Shown here: positions 33,474-42,191 of the stretch, piece after piece | Layout of the letters: every line of letters begins with the position of its first letter | Position numbering within the stretch: the stretch's first letter is position 1 | Source: Paraburkholderia flava | Lineage (GTDB): Bacteria > Pseudomonadota > Gammaproteobacteria > Burkholderiales > Burkholderiaceae | Reading direction: 5' to 3' | Assembly: GCF_004359985.1 (NCBI RefSeq) | Contig: NZ_SMRO01000001.1 | Span: 1,529,093-1,593,092 of the forward strand | Length of the DNA: 64,000 bases | Notes under the pieces: model-generated | Told to the model about the DNA's origin: nothing | The model's database searches: none | Seen by the model: only the letters and a program-made list of their open reading frames with translations | Translations under genes and position numbers: made by a program

Positions 33474-34943
33474 TTAAAGACGTCCGATCCACTCGAGCCA
33501 CTGCGCGTGATTGCGCGCCGCTGCTTCGACGCCGTCACCGGGTTCGATGTGTCGCGCGATCACGCGCTTCGACTTCCATTCTTCGAGCGATCCGATCAGC
33601 CCCGTTTCGAGCGACGCGAGCGCAGCCGCGCCGGCCGCCGAAATCTCGCTGAGCGCGAGCGTGCTGACCGGACGGTTCAACGTGTCGGCGAGGTATTGCA
33701 GCAGGAACGGCCGCTGCACAAGGCCGCCGTCGAGATACAGTTCGCGCAGCGGCACGTTCCCCGCCTGCTCCATCACGGCGATCACATCCTTGATCTGATA
33801 GACGATCGATTCGTACGCGGCTCGCGCGACGTGCTGCCACGCCGTCGAGAAATTGAGTCCGACGATTTGCGCGCCGCCCGGATACTTCCAGTGCGGACAG
33901 CCGATGCCCGAGAACGCCGGAATCACGAACACGCCGCCGTTGTCGTATTCGGTGAAGGCCGCTTCGGCTTGTGCGAAATCGTCGAACAGATGCAGCTTTT
34001 CCTTGAGGAACGCAGGCGTCGAACCGGCGCTGATCACGATGCCCTCCAGCGCGTAGTCGACGCGTTCGGCGGTCGCGAAACAGAGCGTCGATACGAGTCC
34101 TTGCGCGGGCGTCTGTGGTGTGTCGCCGACGTTCATCATGATCGACGAGCCTGTCCCCATCGTCGCCTTCGCGACCCCCGGCATCAGACAGCCCTCGCCG
34201 ACCGCAGCCGCGTGCGAATCGCCGATCATCGAAACGATCGGCACTGGCCGCGCGAGCAGTCCGTTGAAATCGGTCTCGCCGAAATGCGTGGCCGACGGTT
34301 TCAGTTCGGGCAGCCGAAGCTGTGCAAGGTCGAATCGTTCGAGCAGTTCGCGATCCCACTCCCTTGAAGCGAGATTGAACAGCATCGTGCGCGACGCGTT
34401 CGTATAGTCGGTGCAGTACGACGCACCGTGTGTGAGCCGATACAGCAGCCAGCTATCGACGGTCCCGAAGCGCGCGCGTTGCTGCGCGATCTGCTCGCGC
34501 ACGCGGGCATCGTTTTCGTTGAGCCAGATGAGTTTGGTGCCGGAGAAATACGGGTCGATCAGCAGGCCGGTTTTCTCGGCGATCAGCGGGGCGAGGCCGT
34601 CGCGTTTCAACCGCTCGCAGATTGGCAACGAGCGCTGGCATTGCCACGACACTGCCGGCGCGATCGGGCGGCCTTCGTCGTCCCAGAGCACGACCGTCTC
34701 GCGTTGATTCGAGATGCCTACGCCGACGATGTCGCGTTGGTTGCCAGCGAATGCGGCAAGACACAACTTGACGGCCTGCAAGACCGAATCGAACAGCGCA
34801 TCGGCGTCCTGCTCGACAAAACCGGTTTGCGGATGCGTACACCAGACCGCCGCGAAGCCGCGCGCATGCACCTGTCCCTCGCTATCGAAGACAAGCGCTT
34901 TCGTGCCGCTGGTTCCCTGGTCGATCGCCAGAACGTAGTGCAT
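33474..34943 (-). CDS. FGGY family carbohydrate kinase
   Basis: 489 residues. The N-terminal phosphate loop IDQGTSGTKALVFD, the second-domain segments GDSHAAAVGEGC and GTGSSIMMNVGD, and the adenosine-site block LYLDGGLVQRPFLLQYLAD define an FGGY kinase close to glycerol kinases and ketulokinases. It should phosphorylate the ketose made by the operon's dehydrogenases. The ATG at 34943 follows AGGTG. It is 17 bp downstream of the permease gene and 46 bp upstream of the second dehydrogenase gene. Confidence 0.92.
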   Translation of the reverse strand: MHYVLAIDQGTSGTKALVFDSEGQVHARGFAAVWCTHPQTGFVEQDADALFDSVLQAVKLCLAAFAGNQRDIVGVGISNQRETVVLWDDEGRPIAPAVSWQCQRSLPICERLKRDGLAPLIAEKTGLLIDPYFSGTKLIWLNENDARVREQIAQQRARFGTVDSWLLYRLTHGASYCTDYTNASRTMLFNLASREWDRELLERFDLAQLRLPELKPSATHFGETDFNGLLARPVPIVSMIGDSHAAAVGEGCLMPGVAKATMGTGSSIMMNVGDTPQTPAQGLVSTLCFATAERVDYALEGIVISAGSTPAFLKEKLHLFDDFAQAEAAFTEYDNGGVFVIPAFSGIGCPHWKYPGGAQIVGLNFSTAWQHVARAAYESIVYQIKDVIAVMEQAGNVPLRELYLDGGLVQRPFLLQYLADTLNRPVSTLALSEISAAGAAALASLETGLIGSLEEWKSKRVIARHIEPGDGVEAAARNHAQWLEWIGRL

Positions 34944-34960
34944 GTCACCTTCCATCTCAA

Positions 34961-36043
34961 TCAGGCGGTCAACGAAACCATCCGCGATTGCAGCCTTTGC
35001 TGCAACTGGTCGATCACGACCGCGAAGATGATGACGAGCCCCTTGATCACCATCTGCCAGAAGTCGCTGATCCCGCACATCACCATGCCGTCGCCGAGAA
35101 TACTGATCACGCACGCGCCGACCACCGAGCCGAACACCGTCCCGCGTCCGCCCATCAGCGCGGTGCCACCAAGCACAACGGCTGCGATCGCGTTCAGCTC
35201 GAAGGTCTGACCCGTCAACGGGTGCGCGGTCTGCAACTGCGCGGTGATCACGAGTCCGACGATCGCCGCGCAGAAACCCGAGAACGTGTAGACGAACAGC
35301 TTCACGCGATGCGTGCGGATGCCCGAGAAACGCGCGGCCTGCTCGTTGCCGCCGATCGCGTAGATCCGGCGACCAAGCGGCGTCTTGCGCGCGATGAAAA
35401 TGGTCACCGCGGCGAGCACCAGCATGATCCACACGGGCATCGACAGACCAAGGATTGTGCCGTTGCCGATGAATTCGAAACCGGTGTTGCCGAGCACCGC
35501 GTTGCCTTCGAGGTCGGCGAACGTACTGCCGTTGTTCACGAGCAGCGCGGCGCCGCGCACGACGTACAGCATGCCGAGCGTCGCGATAAACGGCGCGACG
35601 TTGAGCGCAGTGACCAGATAGCCGTTAATCGCGCCGATCAGCGCACCGATGATGCACGCGATCACCGCAACGCCGAACACGTTGAAGAACACGACGTGAT
35701 GGCCAATCCTGATCCCTTCGAGCAGCAGATACCCCGCCGCCATCCCGCTGATACCGACGATCGATCCCACCGACAGATCGATGCCGCCGGTCAAAATCAC
35801 GAGCGTCATGCCGATCGACAGGATCGCGACGATCGTCACGTGCTTCGCCATGATCAGCAGATTGCCGGTCGACAGAAAATTGTCGGCGGTAAACGAAAAC
35901 ACGATGATGATCGCGAACAGCGCGATGAAGATGCGCAGCTTGAGCAGGTTCACCGCGATCAGCGACGCCTTGTACGCGCCACGTCGGTTGTGCTTCGCAT
36001 GCACCGGATGCAGCGACGGATTGCTGCTGTTGGACTGATTCAT
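34961..36043 (-). CDS. Ribose-type sugar ABC transporter permease
   Basis: 360 residues and eight to ten membrane segments. The blocks GMTLVILTGGIDLSVGSIVGISGMAAGYLL, YAIGGNEQAARFSGIRTHRVKLFVYTFSGFCAAIVGLV and GGTALMGGRGTVFGSVVGA are characteristic of the RbsC/XylH family. The N terminus is a hydrophilic stretch of about 30 residues. GAGG precedes the ATG by nine bases. It works with the ATPase 19 bp upstream. Confidence 0.93.
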   Translation of the reverse strand: MNQSNSSNPSLHPVHAKHNRRGAYKASLIAVNLLKLRIFIALFAIIIVFSFTADNFLSTGNLLIMAKHVTIVAILSIGMTLVILTGGIDLSVGSIVGISGMAAGYLLLEGIRIGHHVVFFNVFGVAVIACIIGALIGAINGYLVTALNVAPFIATLGMLYVVRGAALLVNNGSTFADLEGNAVLGNTGFEFIGNGTILGLSMPVWIMLVLAAVTIFIARKTPLGRRIYAIGGNEQAARFSGIRTHRVKLFVYTFSGFCAAIVGLVITAQLQTAHPLTGQTFELNAIAAVVLGGTALMGGRGTVFGSVVGACVISILGDGMVMCGISDFWQMVIKGLVIIFAVVIDQLQQRLQSRMVSLTA

Positions 36044-36062
36044 TGTCTCTACCTCGATTGCG

Positions 36063-37610
36063 TCAGACCACCGCGGTCGCGGGCGTCGACGCGCGTACGA
36101 TGCGCTCGCTGTCGAATTGCGAACGCTCCATGACTGCGGTCAGCTTGCCGCTCGCCATCACGAAGACCCGGTTGGACACCGCCATCGCTTCGTCCAGTTC
36201 GGACGTCGCGTAGATGACGGCGATGCCCGACTGCGCGAGCAGGCTGATCGTTTTATAAACGTCTTCCTTCGCACCGACGTCGATGCCGCGCGTCGGTTCG
36301 TCCATCAGCAGCACTTTCGGCGACGTGAGCAGCGCCTTGCCGATCACTACCTTCTGCATGTTGCCGCCCGACAGTGACGTGATCGGCGCATCGACCGACG
36401 TGGCCTTGATCGCGAGACGCTGGACGATGTCGTTCGCGGCGCTCACCTGCTTCTCACGCTTCAACGCGCCGAACGACAGCAGGTTCGCGAATTTGCCGAG
36501 GCTCGACAGCGTCATGTTTTCGAGGATCGACATCAGCTGGACCATCCCCTGCTTTTGACGGTCCTCCGGCACGAGCGCGACGCCTGCTTCGATGCGACGT
36601 GGAATCGGCAGGTCTTCGATCGCGTTGCCGGCCAGTTCGATCTCGCCGATCGCAAGCGGCTGCGCGCCGAGCAACGATTCGAGCAATTCCGTGCGGCCCG
36701 CGCCCATCAGCCCGTAGATGCCAATCACTTCGCCCGCACGCACCGAGAACGACACGTGATCGACCGCATAGATACCGTTCGGACGTTTCAGCGACAGGTC
36801 GGTGACCTTCAGCACTTCGTCGCCGATCGCGTGCTGCTCGAACTCGAAGCGCTTCTTCGACGAGCCGACCATCGCCTCGATGATCCACGGAATGTCGATG
36901 TTCGCGACGTCGTCCTCGGCGACGAGCCGGCCGTTGCGCAGCACGGTGATGCAATCGCCGATCGCCATGATTTCTTCGAGGCGGTGCGAGATGTAGATCA
37001 CCGTCACACCTTCGTCCTTCAACTGACGGATGATCTTGAACAGAATCTCGACCTCGGTGCGCGACAGCGCGGACGTCGGTTCGTCCATGATCAGCACCTT
37101 GATGTGCTTCGACAGCGCCTTCGCGATTTCGACCAGCTGCTGCTGCCCGACGTACAGATCGCCGAGCCGCGTGCGCGGATTGATCGCAATCTGCAGCCGG
37201 TCGAGCAGCACCTTCGCCTGATGGTTCTCGTCCTTCGTGCGGATCACACCGCCGCTCGTCAGCTCGTTGCCGGTGAAGATGTTTTCCGCGACCGTCATGT
37301 CGGGGAACAGATTCAGTTCCTGAAAGATGATGCCGATGCCGTGCGCTTCGGCGCTGCGCACATCGTTGATCTGCGCCGTCTTGCCGTCGACGAGAATCTC
37401 GCCCGACGTCGCCGTCTCCGCGCCCGCCAGCAGTTTCATCAGCGTCGACTTGCCCGCGCCGTTCTCGCCGATCAGCACGTTGACCTTGCCGCGCCGCACT
37501 GCATAGTCGACGTCGACGAGCGCGGCGGTGCCGGGATAAAGCTTCGACAGCGCGCGCGTCTCGATCACGTTCGCGCCGTTTGTCAGCCGCGTTTCGTTCT
37601 GCCCGCTCAT
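36063..37610 (-). CDS. Sugar ABC transporter ATP-binding protein, RbsA type
   Basis: 515 residues with two nucleotide-binding domains. The first has Walker A GENGAGKST, the Q-loop FQELNLFPDM, signature VGQQQLVEIAKAL and Walker B VLIMDEPTSAL. The second has the degenerate Walker A GLMGAGRTE and signature LSGGNMQKVVIGKAL with LLMDEPTRGIDVGAK, as in all RbsA-type proteins. Its ATG overlaps the stop of the DUF2291 gene by four bases. Confidence 0.95.
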   Translation of the reverse strand: MSGQNETRLTNGANVIETRALSKLYPGTAALVDVDYAVRRGKVNVLIGENGAGKSTLMKLLAGAETATSGEILVDGKTAQINDVRSAEAHGIGIIFQELNLFPDMTVAENIFTGNELTSGGVIRTKDENHQAKVLLDRLQIAINPRTRLGDLYVGQQQLVEIAKALSKHIKVLIMDEPTSALSRTEVEILFKIIRQLKDEGVTVIYISHRLEEIMAIGDCITVLRNGRLVAEDDVANIDIPWIIEAMVGSSKKRFEFEQHAIGDEVLKVTDLSLKRPNGIYAVDHVSFSVRAGEVIGIYGLMGAGRTELLESLLGAQPLAIGEIELAGNAIEDLPIPRRIEAGVALVPEDRQKQGMVQLMSILENMTLSSLGKFANLLSFGALKREKQVSAANDIVQRLAIKATSVDAPITSLSGGNMQKVVIGKALLTSPKVLLMDEPTRGIDVGAKEDVYKTISLLAQSGIAVIYATSELDEAMAVSNRVFVMASGKLTAVMERSQFDSERIVRASTPATAVV

Positions 37611-38278
37611 TTCCACGCCACCGGGATCGCGCGGATTTCGCCCGTCGGCTCGCTCCAGCTGCTGTAGACGGCGGCGACGTCCACCGTGTCGCCGACCTTC
37701 AGCTTCAACGATGTCTGCGCGCGTTCCACCACCAGCTTGTTGATCGCCTGACCGAATGCGGCGAAGCGCGTCTGGTCGTCGAAGTCGCTGTACTTCACGC
37801 CTGGAAAGCCGTCGCGTACGCCGGTGCCGATCACGACCGGTCCGGTTTCGAGCGCGACATGAACGGCGTCTCCGCCGGTTGCCGGCGTCACGTCGACGTA
37901 CGCCTTGCCGACCCGCGACGCCGTATCGACGCGCGTGACCTTGCCCTGCACGCGAATCCAGAAGTTGCAAGGAAACGCCTGACTCTGGCGAAAGCCGTAC
38001 TGCTTGCACGCATCGTCGAAATTCTGGTTGAGCGCGCCGATCACCTGCGCGGCGGGCTTCGCGTTCTTGTCCGCGTACGGAATCATCTGGTCGGTGAAGA
38101 CCTTCGCCGGATCGGGACCGTGATGCTGACCCTGCGCGCGGATCGCGGCCAGCTCCTGGTCGGTCACGACGTGACAGCCCGCGATCGACACCACGCCCAA
38201 CAGCAACGTCAGACAAAACGCCGCATTCGAAGATGCAATTCGCGATGCGGCTCGCGCTGCGCGAACGGATGGAACCAT
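37607..38278 (-). CDS. DUF2291 periplasmic lipoprotein of a sugar ABC operon
   Basis: 223 residues. The N terminus has a membrane segment and a lipobox SIAGC (Cys35). Further blocks are DPAKVFTDQMIPYADKNAKP and FPCNFWIRVQGKVTRVDTASRVGKAYVD. DUF2291 proteins are encoded next to ribose-type ABC importers for polyols and sugars; their role is not established. ATG at 38278 is chosen because GAGG lies five bases upstream. It overlaps the ATPase start by four bases, so it is an integral operon member. Confidence 0.85.
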   Translation of the reverse strand: MVPSVRAARAASRIASSNAAFCLTLLLGVVSIAGCHVVTDQELAAIRAQGQHHGPDPAKVFTDQMIPYADKNAKPAAQVIGALNQNFDDACKQYGFRQSQAFPCNFWIRVQGKVTRVDTASRVGKAYVDVTPATGGDAVHVALETGPVVIGTGVRDGFPGVKYSDFDDQTRFAAFGQAINKLVVERAQTSLKLKVGDTVDVAAVYSSWSEPTGEIRAIPVAWK

Positions 38279-38347
38279 GACGACCTCATCTTGAGACTGC
38301 AACGGGCGCGGCACCGGCCGCGCCCGCTGGACTAACTACTTCGCGGG

Positions 38348-39295
38348 TTACTTCGTATAGTAGAAGTCGTTGACCTTCGAAGCATTGTCCTTCGTGATCA
38401 GAATCCCACGGAACAGCTGACGCTCCGGCTCGCCGGTCTTGCCCGTCCGAATGTACTTGTCGAGCAGATCGACGCCGTGAATCGCGATGCCTTGTGCCTG
38501 CAGCATCACTGTCGCCTTCAGCTTGCCGGCGAGAATCGAGTCGCGTTCGTCGTTGCTGCCGTCGATGCCCATCACGATCACGTCCTTCCGGTTCGCCGAT
38601 TCCAGCGACGCGATCGCGCCGAGCGCGACGGGGCCGTTGCCGCAAATCACACCCTTGATATGCGGATGCTCCTGCAGGATCGAGTCCATTGCCTGCTTGC
38701 CCGGCAGCAGCGCGCCCTTCGCATCCTGACGCGCGACCATCTTCAGATCCGGGTATTGATCGAGCACCTGATGGAACGCCTGCGAGCGCGTCACGCAGTT
38801 CTTGTCCGCGAGATTGCAGGTCAACTCGACGTATTCGCCTTTCTCGCCGATCGCCTCGACGAAGCGCTGCGCGACTTCGCTGCCCGCTTCGAGATTGTTG
38901 TGGCTCAACTGCGCGATCGCGATGCCGTCCTTCGGAATCTCGCGATTGATCAGCACCACCGGCACCTTCTTCTGCTGCGCGGTGCGCACAGTCGCGACGC
39001 TGCTGTTCGAATCGGCGTTGTCGAGAATGATGCCCTTCACGCCCTTGCCGATCACGAGATTCACGAGTTCGTTCTGCTTGTTCACGTCCTCGCCGTGCGA
39101 CAGCACGATCGTGTCGTAACCGAGCTTCTTCGCTTCCGTGTCCGCGCCCTTCGCTTCGGCCGCGTAGTACGGATTGTCGAGCGCGTTCACGAGGATCGCG
39201 ATGGTGCCTTTACCGGCGGCCTGTGCATCGACGGGCTGCAACGCAGTTACCAAAGATGCAGCGACCGCTGCCGTGACTGCAAGCTTCTTCCACAT
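38348..39295 (-). CDS. Ribose-type periplasmic sugar-binding protein
   Basis: 315 residues. A signal peptide ends near DAQA (about residue 26). The mature protein begins GTIAILVNALDNPYYAAEAKGADTEAKKLGYDTIVL and continues with IGKGVKGIILDNAD and GVICGNGPVALGAIASLE, the periplasmic binding protein 4 (RbsB-like) pattern. It captures the sugar or polyol that the ABC permease imports and thus sets the substrate of the operon, which sequence alone does not reveal. GGAG precedes the ATG by six bases. Confidence 0.92.
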   Translation of the reverse strand: MWKKLAVTAAVAASLVTALQPVDAQAAGKGTIAILVNALDNPYYAAEAKGADTEAKKLGYDTIVLSHGEDVNKQNELVNLVIGKGVKGIILDNADSNSSVATVRTAQQKKVPVVLINREIPKDGIAIAQLSHNNLEAGSEVAQRFVEAIGEKGEYVELTCNLADKNCVTRSQAFHQVLDQYPDLKMVARQDAKGALLPGKQAMDSILQEHPHIKGVICGNGPVALGAIASLESANRKDVIVMGIDGSNDERDSILAGKLKATVMLQAQGIAIHGVDLLDKYIRTGKTGEPERQLFRGILITKDNASKVNDFYYTK

Positions 39296-39382
39296 GTCTT
39301 GTCTCCGATTTCGTCTTTCTATTTGTTCAGTCGTTCAGAAAAACGGCCTCGCAGTGCACGAGACCGTACCGGTACTACGGTC

Positions 39383-40180
39383 TCAGCAAATCGTGTAACC
39401 CCCATCGATCATGATGTCGGCGCCGGTGATCATGTCCGCGCCGTTCGACAGCAGGAACAGGATCGCGGCGGCGATTTCGTCGGTGTAGGCGAAGCGGCCG
39501 ACCGGAATCAGCTTCTTCATCGCCTCGCCCTTCTCGCCGTCCCACGCGGCCGCGCCCATCGGCGTGAGCACCACCGTCGGCGATACCGTGTTCACCGTGA
39601 TGCCGCGCGCGGCCCACTCTTTCGCGAGCACCTTCGTCATCCCGATCAAGCCCGCTTTCGCCGACGTGTATGCGCAGTGCTGATCGATCGCGACCGTCGC
39701 CGCCTGCGACGCGATGTTGACGATCTTGCCGCCGTGGCCGCTTGCCAGCACGTGACGCGCGAAATGCTTCGAGCAGAGGAACGGCCCCGTGAGATTGACG
39801 CCGATCTGCCGCTGCCATTCGTCGAAGCCGATGTCGACGGCCGGCGTCAGCGTGATGCAGCCCGCCGCGTTGACGAGCAGATGCAGGTCGCCGAAATGCG
39901 CGGCCGCTGCGTTGATTGCGCGTTCGACGTCGGCTTCGTTCGCGACGTCGCATGCGAAGGCTTGCGCGTTGGCTGCGCCCAGTTCGTCGATCGCGGCCTG
40001 CACGCGCGGCTCTTCGAAGCTCGGGTACAGAATCGCGACGCGCGCGCCCTTTGCGATCAATGCCGCGTTGGTCGCCATCGCGATGCCGCCGAGGCCGCCC
40101 GTCACCACCGCGACCTTGCCGTCCAGCCGGAAATCGAAATCGACGCCGTGACGCAGCGACATGTCGTACTGGATGCTCAC
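39383..40180 (-). CDS. Short-chain dehydrogenase/reductase, threitol/polyol dehydrogenase-like
   Basis: 265 residues. The coenzyme loop reads TGGLGGIAMA, with Ala in place of the last Gly of TGxxxGxG. NAAGCITL, the Ser of NIASQAA and the catalytic pair of AYTSAK follow. The end is TGADIMIDGGYTIC. It is closest in pattern to GolD/D-threitol-type polyol dehydrogenases. The start is GTG with AGGAGA seven bases upstream. Two different dehydrogenases in one operon suggest two oxidation steps or a stereochemical inversion through a keto form. Confidence 0.86.
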   Translation of the reverse strand: MSIQYDMSLRHGVDFDFRLDGKVAVVTGGLGGIAMATNAALIAKGARVAILYPSFEEPRVQAAIDELGAANAQAFACDVANEADVERAINAAAAHFGDLHLLVNAAGCITLTPAVDIGFDEWQRQIGVNLTGPFLCSKHFARHVLASGHGGKIVNIASQAATVAIDQHCAYTSAKAGLIGMTKVLAKEWAARGITVNTVSPTVVLTPMGAAAWDGEKGEAMKKLIPVGRFAYTDEIAAAILFLLSNGADMITGADIMIDGGYTIC

Positions 40181-40220
40181 TCTTTGTCTCCTGATGTTTT
40201 TGCTTGTCTTTGCGCGGCGC

Positions 40221-41162
40221 TCAGTGTCCGAACCCGGCGCGCAGTGCTTTTTCGATACCGTCGGCGTCGATGCCGTAATGACGGCGAATGCCCTTGCGCG
40301 TGCCGTAATGCGCGAACTCGCCTTCGGTCACGCCGAGCGTCGTGAGGCGGCCGCGAATCTGACGACGCGCCATCGCAAGCGCGACGATCGCGCCGATGCC
40401 GCCGTGCAGCGAATGCTCTTCAACGGTGATCACCGCGTCGTGACGCTCGAGGATCGCGGCGAGCGCATCGTGATCGAGCGGCCGGATCGACGAGAGATTC
40501 ACGAGCGTCGGATGGAGGCCGTCTTTCTGCAGCCGTTCGCACGCGTCGAGCGCTTCGCCGACCACCGAGCCCAGCGCGACGACCGCGACGCCGCTGCCTT
40601 CGATCAGCACGTCGGGACGGCCCGGTTCGAAGCGATACGACGTGTCGTGGACAACCGGAAACTTCGCGTTGTCGAGGCGGATGTACACCGGGCCATCGAA
40701 CGATGCCGCGTAGTCGATCATCTGCACGACTTCCACGTCGTCGCACGGCGCAAAAATCTGCACGTTGCCGAAGCCGCTCATGATCGAGATGTCGTCGATC
40801 GCGTGATGCGTCGACGCGAGCGGACCGTACGCGACACCCGCGTTGAGCCCGAGCATCTTCACGTTCGTCGCGCTGTAGCAGACGTCGTTCTTCACCTGCT
40901 CGTTTGCGCGGCCGACGAGAAACGGCGCCGCGTTCGCGGTAAAAACGATGTGCCCGCCGAGCGCGAGACCCGCCGCCATCCCGACCATGTTCTGCTCGGC
41001 GATGCCGACGTTGATCACGCGCTCCGGGTAGGTGTCGAGGAACGGGCCGATCTTCGATGTCGACGTCGAGTCCGCGACCATCACGATGATGTCCTGACCC
41101 GCGGCCGTCAGACGGCTCAGCGCACTGACCGCGCCGTCGCGCAGATCCGCGAGATTACGCAT
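40221..41162 (-). CDS. Transketolase, C-terminal subunit
   Basis: 313 residues holding the pyrimidine-binding and C-terminal domains. GIAEQNMVGMAAGLA carries the catalytic Glu that activates thiamine diphosphate; YIRLDN and ITVEEHSLHGGIGAIVA follow as in the family. It starts inside the last codons of the N-terminal subunit (eight-base overlap), so the two chains are made together. Split transketolases occur in dedicated catabolic pathways, for example the apulose-4-phosphate enzyme AptA/AptB. Confidence 0.92.
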   Translation of the reverse strand: MRNLADLRDGAVSALSRLTAAGQDIIVMVADSTSTSKIGPFLDTYPERVINVGIAEQNMVGMAAGLALGGHIVFTANAAPFLVGRANEQVKNDVCYSATNVKMLGLNAGVAYGPLASTHHAIDDISIMSGFGNVQIFAPCDDVEVVQMIDYAASFDGPVYIRLDNAKFPVVHDTSYRFEPGRPDVLIEGSGVAVVALGSVVGEALDACERLQKDGLHPTLVNLSSIRPLDHDALAAILERHDAVITVEEHSLHGGIGAIVALAMARRQIRGRLTTLGVTEGEFAHYGTRKGIRRHYGIDADGIEKALRAGFGH

Positions 41163-42009
41163 GGTCGAGCTCCTGCAACGCCTGAACGAGCTGCGCTTCG
41201 TCCGGATACTTGTGATGCCAGGCCGGCACGTTCTCCATGAACGACACGCCGCGACCCTTGATCGTATGCGCGATGACTACTTTCGGCTTCCGGTTGGTGT
41301 GGTCGAGACTTTCCATTAGTTTCCAAATCGCGTCGACCTGATTTCCGTTGACGTCGTGAACCTCGAAACCGAAAGCGCGGAATTTCTCGTCGAGCGGGTC
41401 GAGATCCATGATGTTGTGCGTGAAGTCGGCGAGTTGCAGACGGTTGCGATCGACGATCACAACGAGGTTATCGAGCTCGAAATGCGCGGCTGCCATCGCG
41501 GCTTCCCAGTTCGAGCCTTCCTCGAGTTCGCCGTCGCCGGTCAGCACGAACACGCGGCCCGTCGAGCCTTCGGTCTGCGCAGCGTGACGTTGCTTTGCCA
41601 TCGCGAGACCGGCGGCGATCGGCATCCCGTGACCGAGACCACCGGTGTTGACCGTGACCCAGCCCGGCAGCTTCTGCCTTACCGGGTGGCCCGGCAGACG
41701 CGAATCGTCCTGCAGATAGGACTTCAGTTCGCTGTCGTCGAGCCAGCCGAGTTCAGCAAAACAGGAGTAGAGACCACCGACGGCGTGCCCTTTGCTAAGA
41801 ATGAATTCGTCGTGCCACGCAACCGAACGATTGCCGTCGACGCGATAGCGCAGCACGTGGAAATACAGCGCGGCGAGAATGTCCGCCTCCGACATGTCGC
41901 CGCCCGTGTGACCGCTCTTCGCGGCGGCATTCATGACGCAGATCTTCTTGCGGATCTCCTGCGCGCGCCGATGCAGCGCCTCGCCGGATTGCCTGTAGGG
42001 GTTTTCCAT
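41155..42009 (-). CDS. Transketolase, N-terminal (thiamine diphosphate-binding) subunit
   Basis: 284 residues. SGHTGGDMSEADILAALYF and GLGHGMPIAAGLAMAKQ are substrate and cofactor blocks; GDGELEEGSNWEAAMAAAHFELDN...RNRLQ is the GDG-X-N motif that binds Mg2+ and thiamine diphosphate. First gene of the nine-gene operon, with AGGAG before its ATG. It is divergent from the DeoR regulator gene. Its position at the head of the operon suggests that the transketolase step is central to the pathway. Confidence 0.93.
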   Translation of the reverse strand: MENPYRQSGEALHRRAQEIRKKICVMNAAAKSGHTGGDMSEADILAALYFHVLRYRVDGNRSVAWHDEFILSKGHAVGGLYSCFAELGWLDDSELKSYLQDDSRLPGHPVRQKLPGWVTVNTGGLGHGMPIAAGLAMAKQRHAAQTEGSTGRVFVLTGDGELEEGSNWEAAMAAAHFELDNLVVIVDRNRLQLADFTHNIMDLDPLDEKFRAFGFEVHDVNGNQVDAIWKLMESLDHTNRKPKVVIAHTIKGRGVSFMENVPAWHHKYPDEAQLVQALQELDHA

Positions 42010-42053
42010 TCCCGCTCCTGCACTTCCTGTTTTCTTGATTCGAAGTTTCTGTT

Positions 42054-42069
42054 ACTTTCTATAGAAAGT
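42054..42069. promoter_or_regulatory. Perfect 16-bp palindrome, likely DeoR operator
   Basis: ACTTTCTATAGAAAGT lies in the 182-bp region between the divergent operon and DeoR gene, 45 bp upstream of the first operon ATG. Further half-sites flank it: GTTTCT at 42045 and AGAAAC about 10 bp to the right, which would extend the symmetry. DeoR-type repressors commonly bind TTTC/GAAA repeats. Confidence 0.7.
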
Positions 42070-42191
42070 CAAAGAGAAACGAGACGAAACAGGGAAAACA
42101 CCAGGCGGCGGTCCGGCGAGGGCTCAAATCGGGCACAATACAGCCCGTGATGTCGAGCCCGGCGGCCAGGGCGGTTTGCGGAAAAAGCGCA

